DNA of 64,000 nt, from positions 62,001 through 126,000 of the forward strand of contig DAOUKH010000003.1 of the NCBI GenBank assembly GCA_034421515.1, read 5' to 3'. Every line of letters starts with the position of its first letter. Positions within the stretch are counted from its first letter, which is position 1. Positions 43,204 to 52,133 of this stretch are shown piece after piece. The translations under genes were made by a program, and so were the position numbers. The notes under the pieces were generated by a model that worked only from the letters and a program-made list of their open reading frames with translations, was not told the origin of the DNA and searched no databases. Source of the DNA: DAOUKH01 sp034421515. Lineage in GTDB: Bacteria; Chloroflexota; Dehalococcoidia; SHYB01.

Positions 43204-43505
43204 CTCTCAGCGCCCTGCGGGCGCCGCGCGCCTGACGGCGCGCGCCCTCTCTCAAATCTCCCCCAGAGGGGGAGAGGCCGGAAGGAGAGGCGCGTGTGGT
43301 GGCCAGTGGCGGCAATGAGGGGGCCCCTCATCTCAATCTTCTCCCGAGGGGGAGAAGAGGTAAGACCGCTCCACGCCCCCTCCGACGCGTCTTGGCAGGC
43401 GCGTGCCCTCTCTCAGTCTCCCCCAGAGGGGAGAGGTCTAAGGCGCTCCTCCAGCAGCGGAGAGGTGGGAGGGAAGGGCGATTTGTGAATCGCCCCTACA
43501 GGGAG
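43204..43505. repeat. Cluster of dispersed repeats, families B, C, B and A
   Basis: Within the 395-bp gap between two convergent genes lie family B (about 43213-43278, with GCGCGCC arms and CTCCCCCAGAGGGGGAGAGG), family C (43322-43360), family B again (43381-43443) and family A (43470-43505: GGGCGATTTGTGAATCGCCC then CTACAGGG). No gene was found. Confidence 0.78.
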
Positions 43506-43518
43506 GGGCCGGCGGGGA

Positions 43519-44382
43519 CTACCGCCGCTGGTTCCTCCAGACCAAGAGCGCCACCCCCACCGCCACCACGCCAATGATGGCGATGATGATCCACACCACC
43601 CCCAGGGAACTCCCATCGCCGCCGGAGGGTTCCGGGGTCGCCGTGGGCTCGGCGGTGGGCGCCGGCGGTGTGGGCGCCGCCGTGGGCGGGACGGCCGTCG
43701 GCGGCGGTTCCGGCGTCGCCGTGGGTGGAACAGGCGTAGCCGGAGGAACCGGTGTGGCGGTGGGTTCCGGCACCGAGGTGGCCGTCGGCGGGGGTATGGG
43801 CGTCGGCACCGCCGTGGGGAATGGTGTCGACGTGGGGAACGGCGTCGGGGTCGGCGTGGGCGTGGCCGTGGGTGGAATGGGCGTGGCGGTTGGAGTCGGC
43901 GTGGCCGTGGGTTCCGGGGTAGGTGTGGGCGTCGGAACCGGCGTGGCCGTGGCGACCGGCCTTGGTGTGGGCGTCGCCGCCGCGAGCGTGAAGCTCAGGT
44001 CGGTGGTGATCACGAAGTTCGCCCGGTTCACCGCCGTGGGCCTCTCTAGAGTCGGCCGCACCGCGTCCGTGGCTGGATCGACCAGCGAGAACTCGACAAT
44101 CGCGCCCGACGCCACTGCCGACTGCTGCACGTCGACGCGGTATTGATCGGGGTCAAGCCCTCCGTTCCCCGTGCGGCCCAGCCCCAACCGCTCGCCGGAC
44201 GACTGCAGCGTCAGTTGCACGACCGTACCCGCCGGGGCCGGCGCGCCGTCGATCGTCACCCGCCCGGTGAACACGGCGATGCCGCTCTGGGCCGACATCA
44301 GCTCCGGCAGGAGGCTGAGAACGAGGAACCCAACGAATGCCGCCAAGAGGGCGGGAGATAGGGCGCGCCACCGCAGACCCAT
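43519..44382 (-). CDS. Secreted Pro/Thr-rich protein anchored by a C-terminal membrane span
   Basis: A 287-residue protein. An N-terminal signal or anchor segment (about 8-30) is followed by a small folded domain of about 100 residues (SGIAVFTGRVTIDGAPAPAG, then YRVDVQQSAVASGAIVEFSLVDP), which looks like a beta-sandwich of the carboxypeptidase-regulatory/transthyretin-like kind. Next come about 125 residues made almost only of P, T, A, V and E, in PTPTATP-type units, forming an extended stalk. A C-terminal hydrophobic span (VVWIIIAIIGVVAVGVALLV) and Arg tail anchor it. ATG 44382 is preferred over 44424. A surface stalk protein is likely; its ligand is unknown. Confidence 0.85.
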   Translation of the reverse strand: MGLRWRALSPALLAAFVGFLVLSLLPELMSAQSGIAVFTGRVTIDGAPAPAGTVVQLTLQSSGERLGLGRTGNGGLDPDQYRVDVQQSAVASGAIVEFSLVDPATDAVRPTLERPTAVNRANFVITTDLSFTLAAATPTPRPVATATPVPTPTPTPEPTATPTPTATPIPPTATPTPTPTPFPTSTPFPTAVPTPIPPPTATSVPEPTATPVPPATPVPPTATPEPPPTAVPPTAAPTPPAPTAEPTATPEPSGGDGSSLGVVWIIIAIIGVVAVGVALLVWRNQRR

Positions 44383-44626
44383 ATATCTCCAATCACGCTT
44401 ACATGTACTTGAGGACGACAACAAACACTACATGATGTAGTTACCTTTAATCAAGGGGCCACCGCCGCCGCATTCTGCCTCGAAGCCGGCGGCTCCTCCG
44501 GTGCGTACCAAGTTGTACAGCCGGTACGTCCGTCGCCCAAGTGCTACAATGACCTTGTAGGAAGCGCATCGGCCCGGCTGGGCGGGCCGAAACGGGAGTA
44601 CCGGCGCGGCTGAGGAGGGCCAGGAC

Positions 44627-46489
44627 TTGAAGCCGGCGGTTCGTCCTAACCCCATAGGATGGATTCTGCTGATCGCCGCGATCGCGATCATCTTGCTCTT
44701 CTTGCTGCGCTCCCCGACTGCGACCCCCGAGCTCGCGCTCAGCGAAGTCGTGGAGATGGCCCAGGCCGGGGAAATCGCCACGATCCAGGTCGAGGGCGAC
44801 AAGCTGACCGTGCTCACCGCCGGCGAGCAGGAGTACGAATCGCGGAAGGAGTCGGGCGCGTCGGTTGTCGAGATCCTGCGGGAGGCCGGGGTCGAGACCG
44901 GCTCCAACGGCGTCGAGGTCATCGTCAAGAGCACCGGGTTCAACTTCGGCGGCCTCCTCATCTCTTTCCTCCCCCTCATCCTCTTCGGGGCGCTCCTCAT
45001 CTACCTCTTCCGTCGGACTCGCGGCAGCTTGAACCAGACGATGAACTTCAGCCGCAGCCAGGCGCGGCAGATCACCGAAGATAGGCCAACCATCACCTTC
45101 CAGGACGTCGCCGGCGTCGACGAAGCGAAGGTCGAGCTCGCGGAGATCGTCGAGTTCCTCAAGAACCCGGAGAAGTTCGCCCGCGTCGGCGCCCGGATCC
45201 CGCGGGGCGTGCTGCTCGTCGGTCCGCCGGGCACGGGCAAGACGCTCATTAGCAAGGCCGTCGCCGGCGAGGCCGGGGTCGCCTTCTTCTCCATCAGCGG
45301 CAGCGAGTTCGTCGAGATGTTCGTCGGCGTCGGCGCGAGCCGCGTCCGCGACCTATTCCGCCGCGCCAAGGAAAACGCCCCGGCCATCCTCTTCGTCGAC
45401 GAGATCGACGCCGTGGGACGGCACCGCGGCGCGGGCGTGGGCGGCGGCAACGACGAGCGCGAGCAGACCCTCAACCAGATACTCGTCGAGATGGACGGCT
45501 TCGATGAGCGCACCAACGTAATCGTCATCGCCGCCACCAACCGCCCCGACGTCCTCGACCCCGCCCTCCTCCGGCCCGGCCGCTTCGACCGACGCGTGGT
45601 CCTCGACCTGCCCGACATCAAGGGACGCGAGGCGATCCTCGGCGTCCACCTCAAAGGGAAGCCGCTCGACGAGACGGTCATCGTGAACACCCTGGCGAAG
45701 CAGACCGCCGGCTTCAGCGGGGCCGACCTCGCCAACCTCGTCAACGAGGCCGCCATTCTCGCCGCGCGGGAGAACAAGGACAGCATCGGCGCCGACGAGT
45801 TCGAGGAGTCCGTCGACCGCGTCATAGCCGGACCCGCGCGCAAGAGCCGCCGCGTCTCCGACAAGGAGAAGAAGGTCATCGCCTACCACGAGGCCGGCCA
45901 CGCCATCGTCGCCGCCCACGTCCCCGGCGCCGACCCCGTCCACAAGGTCACCATCGTCGCCCGCGGCGCCGCCGGCGGCTACACCCGCATGCTCCCCGAG
46001 GAGGACCGCGGACTCTACAGCAAGGGTCAGTTCGAGGCCCAGATGGCGGTGATGATGGGCGGCAAGACCGCCGAGGAGATCGTCTTCGGCGAGGTCACCA
46101 CCGGCGCATCCAATGACCTGCAGCAGGCCTCCAAGATCGCCCGCCGCATGGTCACCGAGTTCGGGATGAGCGAGAGCCTGGGCCCCCGCGCCTTCGACGA
46201 GAGCAGCATGGTCTTCCTCGGCAAGGAGCTCGCTCAGGGCCGCAACTACAGCGACGCCGTCGCCGAGGAGATCGACTCCGAAATCGGCAAGCTCCTCGAA
46301 AAGAGCAAGGCCACCGCCAAGCGCATTCTCACCGAGAACCGCGCCCGCCTCGACCGCCTCGCCGGCCGCCTCATCGAAGTCGAGACCCTCGACGGCGACC
46401 AACTGATGGACCTCCTCGTCGGGGGCGGAACGCAGCCCGCCCTCCCGATGGGCGACGACCCCGAGCCCCTTCCCGCCGTCGGCGCCTAG
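44627..46489 (+). CDS. ftsH: ATP-dependent zinc metalloprotease FtsH
   Basis: A 620-residue membrane AAA protease. Spans at about 11-27 and 109-128 flank a short outer domain; Walker A is GPPGTGKT at 199-206, the second region of homology follows in TNRPDVLDPALLRPGRFDR, and the zinc site is HEAGH at 421-425. It degrades misassembled membrane and short-lived regulatory proteins. The start is TTG 44627, with GAGGAGGG about 8 nt upstream. Complete; no frame breaks seen. Confidence 0.97.
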   Translation: MKPAVRPNPIGWILLIAAIAIILLFLLRSPTATPELALSEVVEMAQAGEIATIQVEGDKLTVLTAGEQEYESRKESGASVVEILREAGVETGSNGVEVIVKSTGFNFGGLLISFLPLILFGALLIYLFRRTRGSLNQTMNFSRSQARQITEDRPTITFQDVAGVDEAKVELAEIVEFLKNPEKFARVGARIPRGVLLVGPPGTGKTLISKAVAGEAGVAFFSISGSEFVEMFVGVGASRVRDLFRRAKENAPAILFVDEIDAVGRHRGAGVGGGNDEREQTLNQILVEMDGFDERTNVIVIAATNRPDVLDPALLRPGRFDRRVVLDLPDIKGREAILGVHLKGKPLDETVIVNTLAKQTAGFSGADLANLVNEAAILAARENKDSIGADEFEESVDRVIAGPARKSRRVSDKEKKVIAYHEAGHAIVAAHVPGADPVHKVTIVARGAAGGYTRMLPEEDRGLYSKGQFEAQMAVMMGGKTAEEIVFGEVTTGASNDLQQASKIARRMVTEFGMSESLGPRAFDESSMVFLGKELAQGRNYSDAVAEEIDSEIGKLLEKSKATAKRILTENRARLDRLAGRLIEVETLDGDQLMDLLVGGGTQPALPMGDDPEPLPAVGA

Positions 46490-46591
46490 CCGTCCGGCGA
46501 CATCCCTCGCTCCCTCCACCTGCCAGCCGGTGCTATAGTCGCCGCGAGAGCGGAGCCGCGGACGCCAAGGCCGCGCTCCGGCGCGTGCGAC

Positions 46592-47686
46592 ATGACCAGC
46601 CCATCGCCGCAGTCCTCGACGGCGCCTCAGCCGTGGCCGAGCGTCATCATCCACGCCGACCTCGACGCCTTCTATGCCTCCGTCGAGCAGCTGGACAACC
46701 CAGAGCTGCGGGGCAAGCCCGTCCTCGTGGGCGGCTCCCCCGAGAGGCGGGGCGTCGTCGCGGCCTGCTCCTACGAGGCCCGCGCCTTCGGCGTCCACTC
46801 CGCCATGCCGATGCGGACCGCGGTGGCCCGCTGCCCCCGCGCCGTCGTCGTCCCGCCGCGCTTCGACCGGTACGCCGAGGTCTCCCGCCGCGTCATGGGT
46901 ATCTTCCGCACCACCGCCTCCGTCGTCGAGCCCGCCTCCCTCGACGAGGCGTATCTCGACGTCACCGACGCGGCGCGCCGCTCCTCGCCCCGCGCCGTCG
47001 CCGAGGGCCTGAAGGCCGAGGTCAAGCGCGTCACGGGGCTCAACGTCTCCATCGGCCTCGCTCCCTCCAAGTCCGTCGCTAAGATCGCCAGCGACATGGA
47101 CAAGCCCGACGGCCTCCGCGTCGTGGCCCCCGGAGACGAGCCAGCCTTCCTCGCTCCGCTCTCCACCCGCAAGCTGCCGGGCATCGGCCCGAAGACGAGC
47201 AAGCTGCTGGAAGATGACGGTGTGACCAACCTCGGCGAGCTCGCCGCCAAGTCCGACGAGTGGGCCCGGCGGCGCTTTGGGCGGCGCGGCCCCGAGCTGG
47301 TGCGCCACGCCCGCGGCGAGGACCACCGCGAGGTCGCTCCCCGCTCCGGCGCGAAGTCGGTGAGCGCGGAGACCACCTTCGAGACGGACCTCGAAGACGC
47401 CGATGCCCTGCTCGCCGCCGCCGACCGCCTCAGCCGCCGCGTCGGCGAGCGTCTCCGGAAGCAAGACCATTGGGGGAGGACGGTCACCATCAAGCTCCGC
47501 CTCGCCGACTTCACCACCTTCACTCGGAGCGCCACCCGCCCCGCCCCCATCGGCGGGCCCGACGATCTCGCCGCCACCGCCCGAGAGCTGCTCCGCCGTG
47601 AGATCGCCCCCGGCCGCCGATTCCGCCTCCTCGGCGTCGGCGTCTCCGCGTTCCCCACCGGCGAGCAGCAGCTCAGCTTGCTGTAG
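46592..47686 (+). CDS. dinB: DNA polymerase IV (Y family)
   Basis: A 364-residue translesion polymerase. Catalytic acids are Asp23 in IIHADLDAFYASVE and the DE pair of SLDEAYLDV; SIGLAPSKSVAKIASDMDKPDG and RKLPGIGPKTSKLLEDDGV are typical palm and thumb motifs. The C-terminal little-finger domain is present, ending in GEQQLSLL, a plausible sliding-clamp binding peptide. No SOS-like palindrome was seen in its upstream region. Confidence 0.95.
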   Translation: MTSPSPQSSTAPQPWPSVIIHADLDAFYASVEQLDNPELRGKPVLVGGSPERRGVVAACSYEARAFGVHSAMPMRTAVARCPRAVVVPPRFDRYAEVSRRVMGIFRTTASVVEPASLDEAYLDVTDAARRSSPRAVAEGLKAEVKRVTGLNVSIGLAPSKSVAKIASDMDKPDGLRVVAPGDEPAFLAPLSTRKLPGIGPKTSKLLEDDGVTNLGELAAKSDEWARRRFGRRGPELVRHARGEDHREVAPRSGAKSVSAETTFETDLEDADALLAAADRLSRRVGERLRKQDHWGRTVTIKLRLADFTTFTRSATRPAPIGGPDDLAATARELLRREIAPGRRFRLLGVGVSAFPTGEQQLSLL

Positions 47687-47764
47687 GCGGGCAGGCGCGC
47701 GGTTCACGGCGCGTGCTACATTGTCGGCAGCACCACCGCCCGGCAGGAGAGAGCCCGAAGCCTC

Positions 47765-48331
47765 ATGTTGAAACTGATCGCCCCGCGAGACCTGGCCCCG
47801 ATTCCCGCCGTCGCGGCGACGGCCTTTGTGGTCTTGGCCATTTTCGCCTGGACGGAGCGGACCGTCCTTGTCGACCCGGACGGGATGTCCGTTCCCTATT
47901 GGCCGTGGAAGCTGTGGCAAATCGGCCCGCTGCTGATGGGGTTGGGCGGCGTCTGGTGGCTCTGGTCGAGCACGCGCCACGTCCCCTGGTTGCGAAGCCT
48001 GGCGCTGGGCGCCTTGGGTCTGGTGGTGCTCGCCAACGCGTACAGCGGCCTGTTCGGCGACCATTGGGGGGACGTGTGGCGCACCGTCAACCCGCTGTTC
48101 ATCGGGTCCTCCGCCGTGGCGGCGATGGCCTTTTGGCGCTACGGAGGCGAGGCGGGGCGCGTGGGAGCGGTGGTTTCGGTGGCGCTGGGCGCCCTCCTTT
48201 TCGCGAACGCCTACTTCGTCAACAACGGGACTCTCTGGCAGGTGCTGGACCCGGTGCGGATGCTGACGGCACTGGCCTGGGCCGCCGTCGCCGGCCAGGT
48301 CAACGTCGCCGCGCCCGAAGACGCGGAGTGA
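47765..48331 (+). CDS. Membrane protein of unknown function, 188 residues
   Basis: A small integral membrane protein with about six hydrophobic segments (near 15-30, 50-68, 76-96, 110-125, 133-153 and 165-178), rich in Trp, Ala and Leu. No motif or family was recognised. It stands between dinB and a convergent HAD gene. Confidence 0.72.
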   Translation: MLKLIAPRDLAPIPAVAATAFVVLAIFAWTERTVLVDPDGMSVPYWPWKLWQIGPLLMGLGGVWWLWSSTRHVPWLRSLALGALGLVVLANAYSGLFGDHWGDVWRTVNPLFIGSSAVAAMAFWRYGGEAGRVGAVVSVALGALLFANAYFVNNGTLWQVLDPVRMLTALAWAAVAGQVNVAAPEDAE

Positions 48332-48370
48332 TCGGCGACGGCCAAACCCCCGCTTCAACGGGGTTGCGCC

Positions 48371-49021
48371 CTATGTGCCGGCTACTTCCGCCCTGATCTC
48401 CTCGACCACGCCGGCGAGCGCCGGGAAGTCCGCGGCCGACCGAATGCCCGGCGGCGGCTCGGCCGATGCTTGGCCGAACAGCACCGCGTGCATGCCCTTC
48501 TCCGCCGCCGCCGACACGTTGGGGAGCTTGTCGTCGACGAAGACGTGCGCGGCAGCGCCAGATGTTGCCAGGAAGGCATCGTAAATGGCGCCGTCCGGCT
48601 TGCGGTGTCCGACGTCGCCGCTGATGGTCCACGAAACGATGGAATCGGTGAGGCCGAAGTGCACCGCCCGCGCCGCCGCCCATTCCGCGAGGTCGTTCGA
48701 GATGCAGGCCACCCGCAGGCCGGCCTCCTTGCACCAGCGGAGAAAGTCCACGAGGCCGTCGGTCAGCGTGTAGCGGGACATCAGCCGCCGGTCCAGGAGC
48801 GCGGGGTCTTCGGCGACTCCCCAGCGCCGCCACAGCTCCGCCGAATCGATGTTGCCCAGCGCCGCCTCGATGTAGCTGCCGACGATCTCGGCGTCGGTCT
48901 TGGTGCACCCCAGATCTCGGAGGAGCGGGATCGCCAAGTCCCCGAGGTCATCGCCCGGTTGGTACATCACCCCCATAGCGTCGAGCACGACCACGAGGTC
49001 TGACATCGAGGAAGGCGTCAC
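48371..49021 (-). CDS. HAD-superfamily hydrolase with altered nucleophile motif
   Basis: A 216-residue HAD (subfamily IA-like) protein. Motif I is LDAMGVMYQ, so the usual second Asp (D-x-D) is Met; motif II is CISNDLAEW, motif III has RKPDGAIYD, and motif IV is VFVDDKLPNV. Loss of the second Asp would weaken or change phosphatase activity, as in HAD members with other leaving groups. The GTG at 49021 overlaps the VOC gene stop (GTGA); ATG 49006 is an alternative. Confidence 0.87.
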   Translation of the reverse strand: MTPSSMSDLVVVLDAMGVMYQPGDDLGDLAIPLLRDLGCTKTDAEIVGSYIEAALGNIDSAELWRRWGVAEDPALLDRRLMSRYTLTDGLVDFLRWCKEAGLRVACISNDLAEWAAARAVHFGLTDSIVSWTISGDVGHRKPDGAIYDAFLATSGAAAHVFVDDKLPNVSAAAEKGMHAVLFGQASAEPPPGIRSAADFPALAGVVEEIRAEVAGT

Positions 49022-49911
49022 GCGCCCTCGTTCCGCAGGTCGCGCTGGGTGAAGCCGAGGACGGCACCCCAGGCGTCTTCCCGGTCGATGACGATCGTCT
49101 CGGGGCCGTCCGGCTCGAAGCGCACGCCCTTCGACCCCAGGAACTCCGCCGCCTTCCGCACGTCCTTGACCTTGAAGGTGATCGCGTAGAGCGTCTCGCC
49201 CGACCGCTCCAACTCCCGCCCTTCCGGGCCGGAGGCCGAGAGCGGCTCGGCGGCCTCCATGATCGACACGTCGCCCAGGGCGAAGTAGCCGCTGCGCTTC
49301 CGGCCGGCCGTCTCCTCCTCGAGAAGGAGCTTCCCTCCGAGTGTGTCTTCATAGAGGCCCTTTGCTTTCGCCAAGTCCATGACGACGGTTGTGAAGTGGG
49401 AGACCCGCTCGATGCCGAGGGGATGCTCGTCGCGCCAGAAGGTCGACGACCAGCCGGGCTTGAGGCGGGGGTCGAGGTCCTTGCTGAGGCCGCCGAATGG
49501 GGCGAACTCGAGGATGCCATAGGTGTCCTTGGGGTGGGTCCAGACCGCGCGGCCCGGCCGGGGGGCCTCCAGGCGGTCGCCGCCGGTGCTGTACATCCGC
49601 ACGTTGTGCTCCGTGAGCGTTCGAAAGGCCTCGTCGACGCTGTCCACGAACCACGCCACGGAGTGCAAGCGCTGCCCGAACCTCGCGTGGAACCGGCCCA
49701 GTGCCGAATGCTCCGCGCCGGGCACTTTCGCCGGCGACACCGGCTCCATGACGAAGTCGCCGATGGCCAGCAGGGACGCGTCCCGCATCGCCTCCGCCAT
49801 GTAGCCGCGGTAGTAGCGAATGGGGGCGAAGACCTCGTCGTACCAAGCGTCGGCAGCGTCGAGGTCGCTCACGACGTGCACGACGTGGTAGACCATGCCG
49901 AGCTTGAACAC
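49018..49911 (-). CDS. VOC-family (glyoxalase/dioxygenase-fold) protein, two domains
   Basis: A 297-residue protein with two VOC units: the first begins GMVYHVVHVVSDLDAADAWYDEVF, the second begins IERVSHFTTVVMDLAKAKGLYEDTLGG. Metal-type histidines occur at the start of both units and in LHSVAWFVDSVDEAF. It may be a dioxygenase or lyase of unknown substrate. It is co-transcribed with the HAD gene, which overlaps its stop by 4 bp. Confidence 0.87.
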   Translation of the reverse strand: MFKLGMVYHVVHVVSDLDAADAWYDEVFAPIRYYRGYMAEAMRDASLLAIGDFVMEPVSPAKVPGAEHSALGRFHARFGQRLHSVAWFVDSVDEAFRTLTEHNVRMYSTGGDRLEAPRPGRAVWTHPKDTYGILEFAPFGGLSKDLDPRLKPGWSSTFWRDEHPLGIERVSHFTTVVMDLAKAKGLYEDTLGGKLLLEEETAGRKRSGYFALGDVSIMEAAEPLSASGPEGRELERSGETLYAITFKVKDVRKAAEFLGSKGVRFEPDGPETIVIDREDAWGAVLGFTQRDLRNEGA

Positions 49912-49934
49912 GTCAGCCTCCTAGGTCAGGGGCG

Positions 49935-50010
49935 TGGCTCCCGGAGCAGGACTCGAACCTGCGACCAATCGGTTAACAGCCGACCGCTCTACCAACTGAG
50001 CTATCCGGGA
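49935..50010 (-). tRNA. tRNA-Asn (anticodon GUU)
   Basis: A minus-strand tRNA with acceptor stem TCCCGGA/TCCGGGA, D arm GCTCAGTTGGTAGAGC, anticodon stem GTCGG/CCGAT around CTGTTAA (anticodon GUU) and T arm GCAGGTTCGAGTCCTGC. CCA is encoded after discriminator G. Confidence 0.95.
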
Positions 50011-50077
50011 GCGTGGCGGCCGGCCCCGGGGCCGGCGCGTTGGGCGGGGCCATCTGAATTATAGCAAAGGCCCCCGG

Positions 50078-51424
50078 CTACTTGCCGATGCAGAACTGGC
50101 TGAAGATGCGGTCGAGCAGGTCTTCGCTGACGTCTTCGCCGGTGATCTCTCCGAGGGCGCCAAGGGCGGCCGCGAGGTCGATGGTCACGAAGTCCTCGGG
50201 GGCGCCTTCCGCCAGCGCGGCGCCGGCGGCACGGGTATGCGCCAGGGCGCGTTCGAGGGCGTCCTTGTGGCGCGCGTTGGTGATGAGCACGTCGTCCGGC
50301 GTGACGACCCTGCCGCCGAGCGCGGCGTCGGCCATGGCGCGGTGGAGGTCGGCCATCCCCTCGCCGGTGAGCGCCGAGAAGCGCACCGCCGACGGGCCAA
50401 GCTCGGCGAGGTCGGCGGCCGCGGGGAGGTCGGCCTTGTTGGCGACCACCACCACGGGCTTGCCGTTGGCGGAGCCCGCGATCCGCAGGTCCTCCTCCGT
50501 CAGAGGGCGGCTCATGTCGACCACGGCCAGCAGCAGATCGGCCCGCTCCGCGGCGGCGTGGCTCCGCTCTATTCCCATCCGCTCGACGCGTCCACGCGCG
50601 CCGTGCATCCCCGCGGTGTCGATCAACCGGAAGGGGATGCCCTCGACACGCGCGACCTCTTCGACGGTGTCGCGGGTGGTGCCGGGGACGTTGGTGACGA
50701 TGGCCCGCTCTTCGCCGAGCAGCCGGTTGAGCAGGCTCGACTTCCCGACGTTCGGCCGCCCCACGATGGCAGTCGTCACGCCGTGCCGGTAGACCATTCC
50801 CGCATCCGCGAGGTCAAGCAGCACCGCGATGCGCTCCTTGGCCTCCTCAACGATGTGGGCGGGCGCGATGTCGATCTGCGTCTCGACCTCGTCTTCGGGG
50901 AAATCGATGCAGGCGGTCAGGTACGCCTGCAGGTGGAGCAGCCGTTCGCGCACCTCGCGAATGGGCTCGGAGAGGCGGCCCCGCAGACCGGCGACGGCGT
51001 GGCGCAGACCGGCGTCACTGCGCGCCTCGATGACGCCGAGCACCGACTCGGCCTGCGCCAGGTCGATCCGCCCGTTCAGAAAGGCGCGGAGGGTGAACTC
51101 GCCGGGGTTGGCGGGCCTCGCCCCCGCCCCGATGGCGAGCGAGACGATGCGCTCCAGGGCCACGGGGCTCCCGTGGCAGGTGATCTCGGCGGTGTCCTCG
51201 CGGGTGTAGGTGCGCGGGGCGGTCATCGCCACCACGACCGCCTCGTCCACCACCGACCCGTCGCCGGGGTCGCGGATGCGCCCCACGCAGGCCATGCGGT
51301 CCTCAACGGCGCCGTCGAAGATCTCCCGCAGGACCCGGTGCGCGCCGGGCCCGCTTAGCCGCACGATGCCGAGGCCGGCCTCCCCCGGCGCCGTCGCCAC
51401 CGCCACGATCGTGTCGTCGTACAT
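50078..51424 (-). CDS. mnmE: tRNA uridine-5-carboxymethylaminomethyl modification GTPase MnmE
   Basis: A 448-residue protein with the folate-binding N-terminal domain (TIVAVATAPGEAGLGIVRLSGP), helical domain and inserted G domain; the P-loop is GRPNVGKS at 222-229, and the C-terminus is FCIGK with the conserved cysteine. With MnmG it modifies U34 of certain tRNAs. It lacks a ribosome binding site: TATAAT ends 6 nt before the ATG, so a leaderless mRNA is likely. Confidence 0.96.
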   Translation of the reverse strand: MYDDTIVAVATAPGEAGLGIVRLSGPGAHRVLREIFDGAVEDRMACVGRIRDPGDGSVVDEAVVVAMTAPRTYTREDTAEITCHGSPVALERIVSLAIGAGARPANPGEFTLRAFLNGRIDLAQAESVLGVIEARSDAGLRHAVAGLRGRLSEPIREVRERLLHLQAYLTACIDFPEDEVETQIDIAPAHIVEEAKERIAVLLDLADAGMVYRHGVTTAIVGRPNVGKSSLLNRLLGEERAIVTNVPGTTRDTVEEVARVEGIPFRLIDTAGMHGARGRVERMGIERSHAAAERADLLLAVVDMSRPLTEEDLRIAGSANGKPVVVVANKADLPAAADLAELGPSAVRFSALTGEGMADLHRAMADAALGGRVVTPDDVLITNARHKDALERALAHTRAAGAALAEGAPEDFVTIDLAAALGALGEITGEDVSEDLLDRIFSQFCIGK

Positions 51425-51430
51425 GGCGGC

Positions 51431-51436
51431 ATTATA
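51431..51436 (-). promoter_or_regulatory. -10 element TATAAT of mnmE, leaderless type
   Basis: TATAAT (minus strand) then GCCGCC and the ATG of mnmE. Transcription would begin at or beside the start codon. No good -35 hexamer was seen at 16-18 bp spacing. Confidence 0.5.
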
Positions 51437-51461
51437 GAGTCGGCGCGCCGCGGGACAGCAG

Positions 51462-52133
51462 CTACTCGGCCCCGTCGGCGGCCTTGGGCCGGTAGTGGCC
51501 CTGATACGCCTCCGGCAGCAGGTCGGCGACGCGCTGCATCATCATGTCGGCCAAGGCCTGACGCTGCTCCCTGTCCAGCGTTCCTTCGATGACGGGGAGC
51601 GAAAACGGCGCTCCAATGACGACCCGGATCACGGGGCGCTCCCAGAGGATGGTCCGCCAGCGGAACTTCTCCGTCCCGGTGACCGCGACGGGGAGAATCG
51701 GCGCGTTGGACCGCACGGCGAGCAGGGCGGCGCCGGGCCTGGCCCGCCTCATGCCCCCGCTCCGCGAGCGGGTGCCCTCGGGGAACATCCCCACGACGTG
51801 GTCGGTGGAGAGCAGGTCCAGGACCGCGCCGATCGTCTCACGGTTGGCCAAGCCCGTCCGGTCGAGGGGTATGGCGCCGAAGTTCTTGGCCAAGAAGCCC
51901 GCCAGAGGATGCTCCGTGATCTCAGTCTTGGCGAGGTAATGGGTCTTCCGGCCCACGGAGGCGGGCACCAAGCCGGTGTCGCTGTAGTGCAGATGGTTCG
52001 AGATGACGATCAGCGGCCCGTGAGGCGGGACGTTCTCCCTGCCGACCAGGGTGAAGCGCGTCAACAGGCGGAAGACGAGCATGGTGAACCCGATCAGGAA
52101 CCCATAGTGAAGGCGTTGGTAGAGCCGGATCAT
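51462..52133 (-). CDS. plsC: 1-acyl-sn-glycerol-3-phosphate acyltransferase
   Basis: A 223-residue membrane-associated acyltransferase. The catalytic H-x4-D motif is in NHLHYSD (His47, Asp52); FPEGTRSRSGG is the phosphate-binding motif. One N-terminal hydrophobic segment is visible. It makes phosphatidic acid from lysophosphatidic acid. It overlaps cmk by 4 bp. With plsY and gpsA nearby it completes much of phospholipid head-group precursor synthesis. Confidence 0.92.
   Translation of the reverse strand: MIRLYQRLHYGFLIGFTMLVFRLLTRFTLVGRENVPPHGPLIVISNHLHYSDTGLVPASVGRKTHYLAKTEITEHPLAGFLAKNFGAIPLDRTGLANRETIGAVLDLLSTDHVVGMFPEGTRSRSGGMRRARPGAALLAVRSNAPILPVAVTGTEKFRWRTILWERPVIRVVIGAPFSLPVIEGTLDREQRQALADMMMQRVADLLPEAYQGHYRPKAADGAE

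Noticed and set aside
43574..44146. A Gly/Val-rich plus-strand frame that looks like a repeat protein
   Set aside because: It is the mirror of the Pro/Thr stalk in the minus-strand gene, which also has a signal segment and a membrane anchor.
44428..44440. CTACATGATGTAG palindrome upstream of ftsH as an operator
   Set aside because: It is short, not tied to a convincing promoter and not repeated nearby; a chance palindrome cannot be excluded.
45353..48358. A 1001-codon open frame on the minus strand across ftsH, dinB and the membrane protein
   Set aside because: It is antisense to three recognisable genes; long antisense frames are expected at this GC content and its composition (Gly/Ala/Val/Asp/Glu) is that of a shadow.
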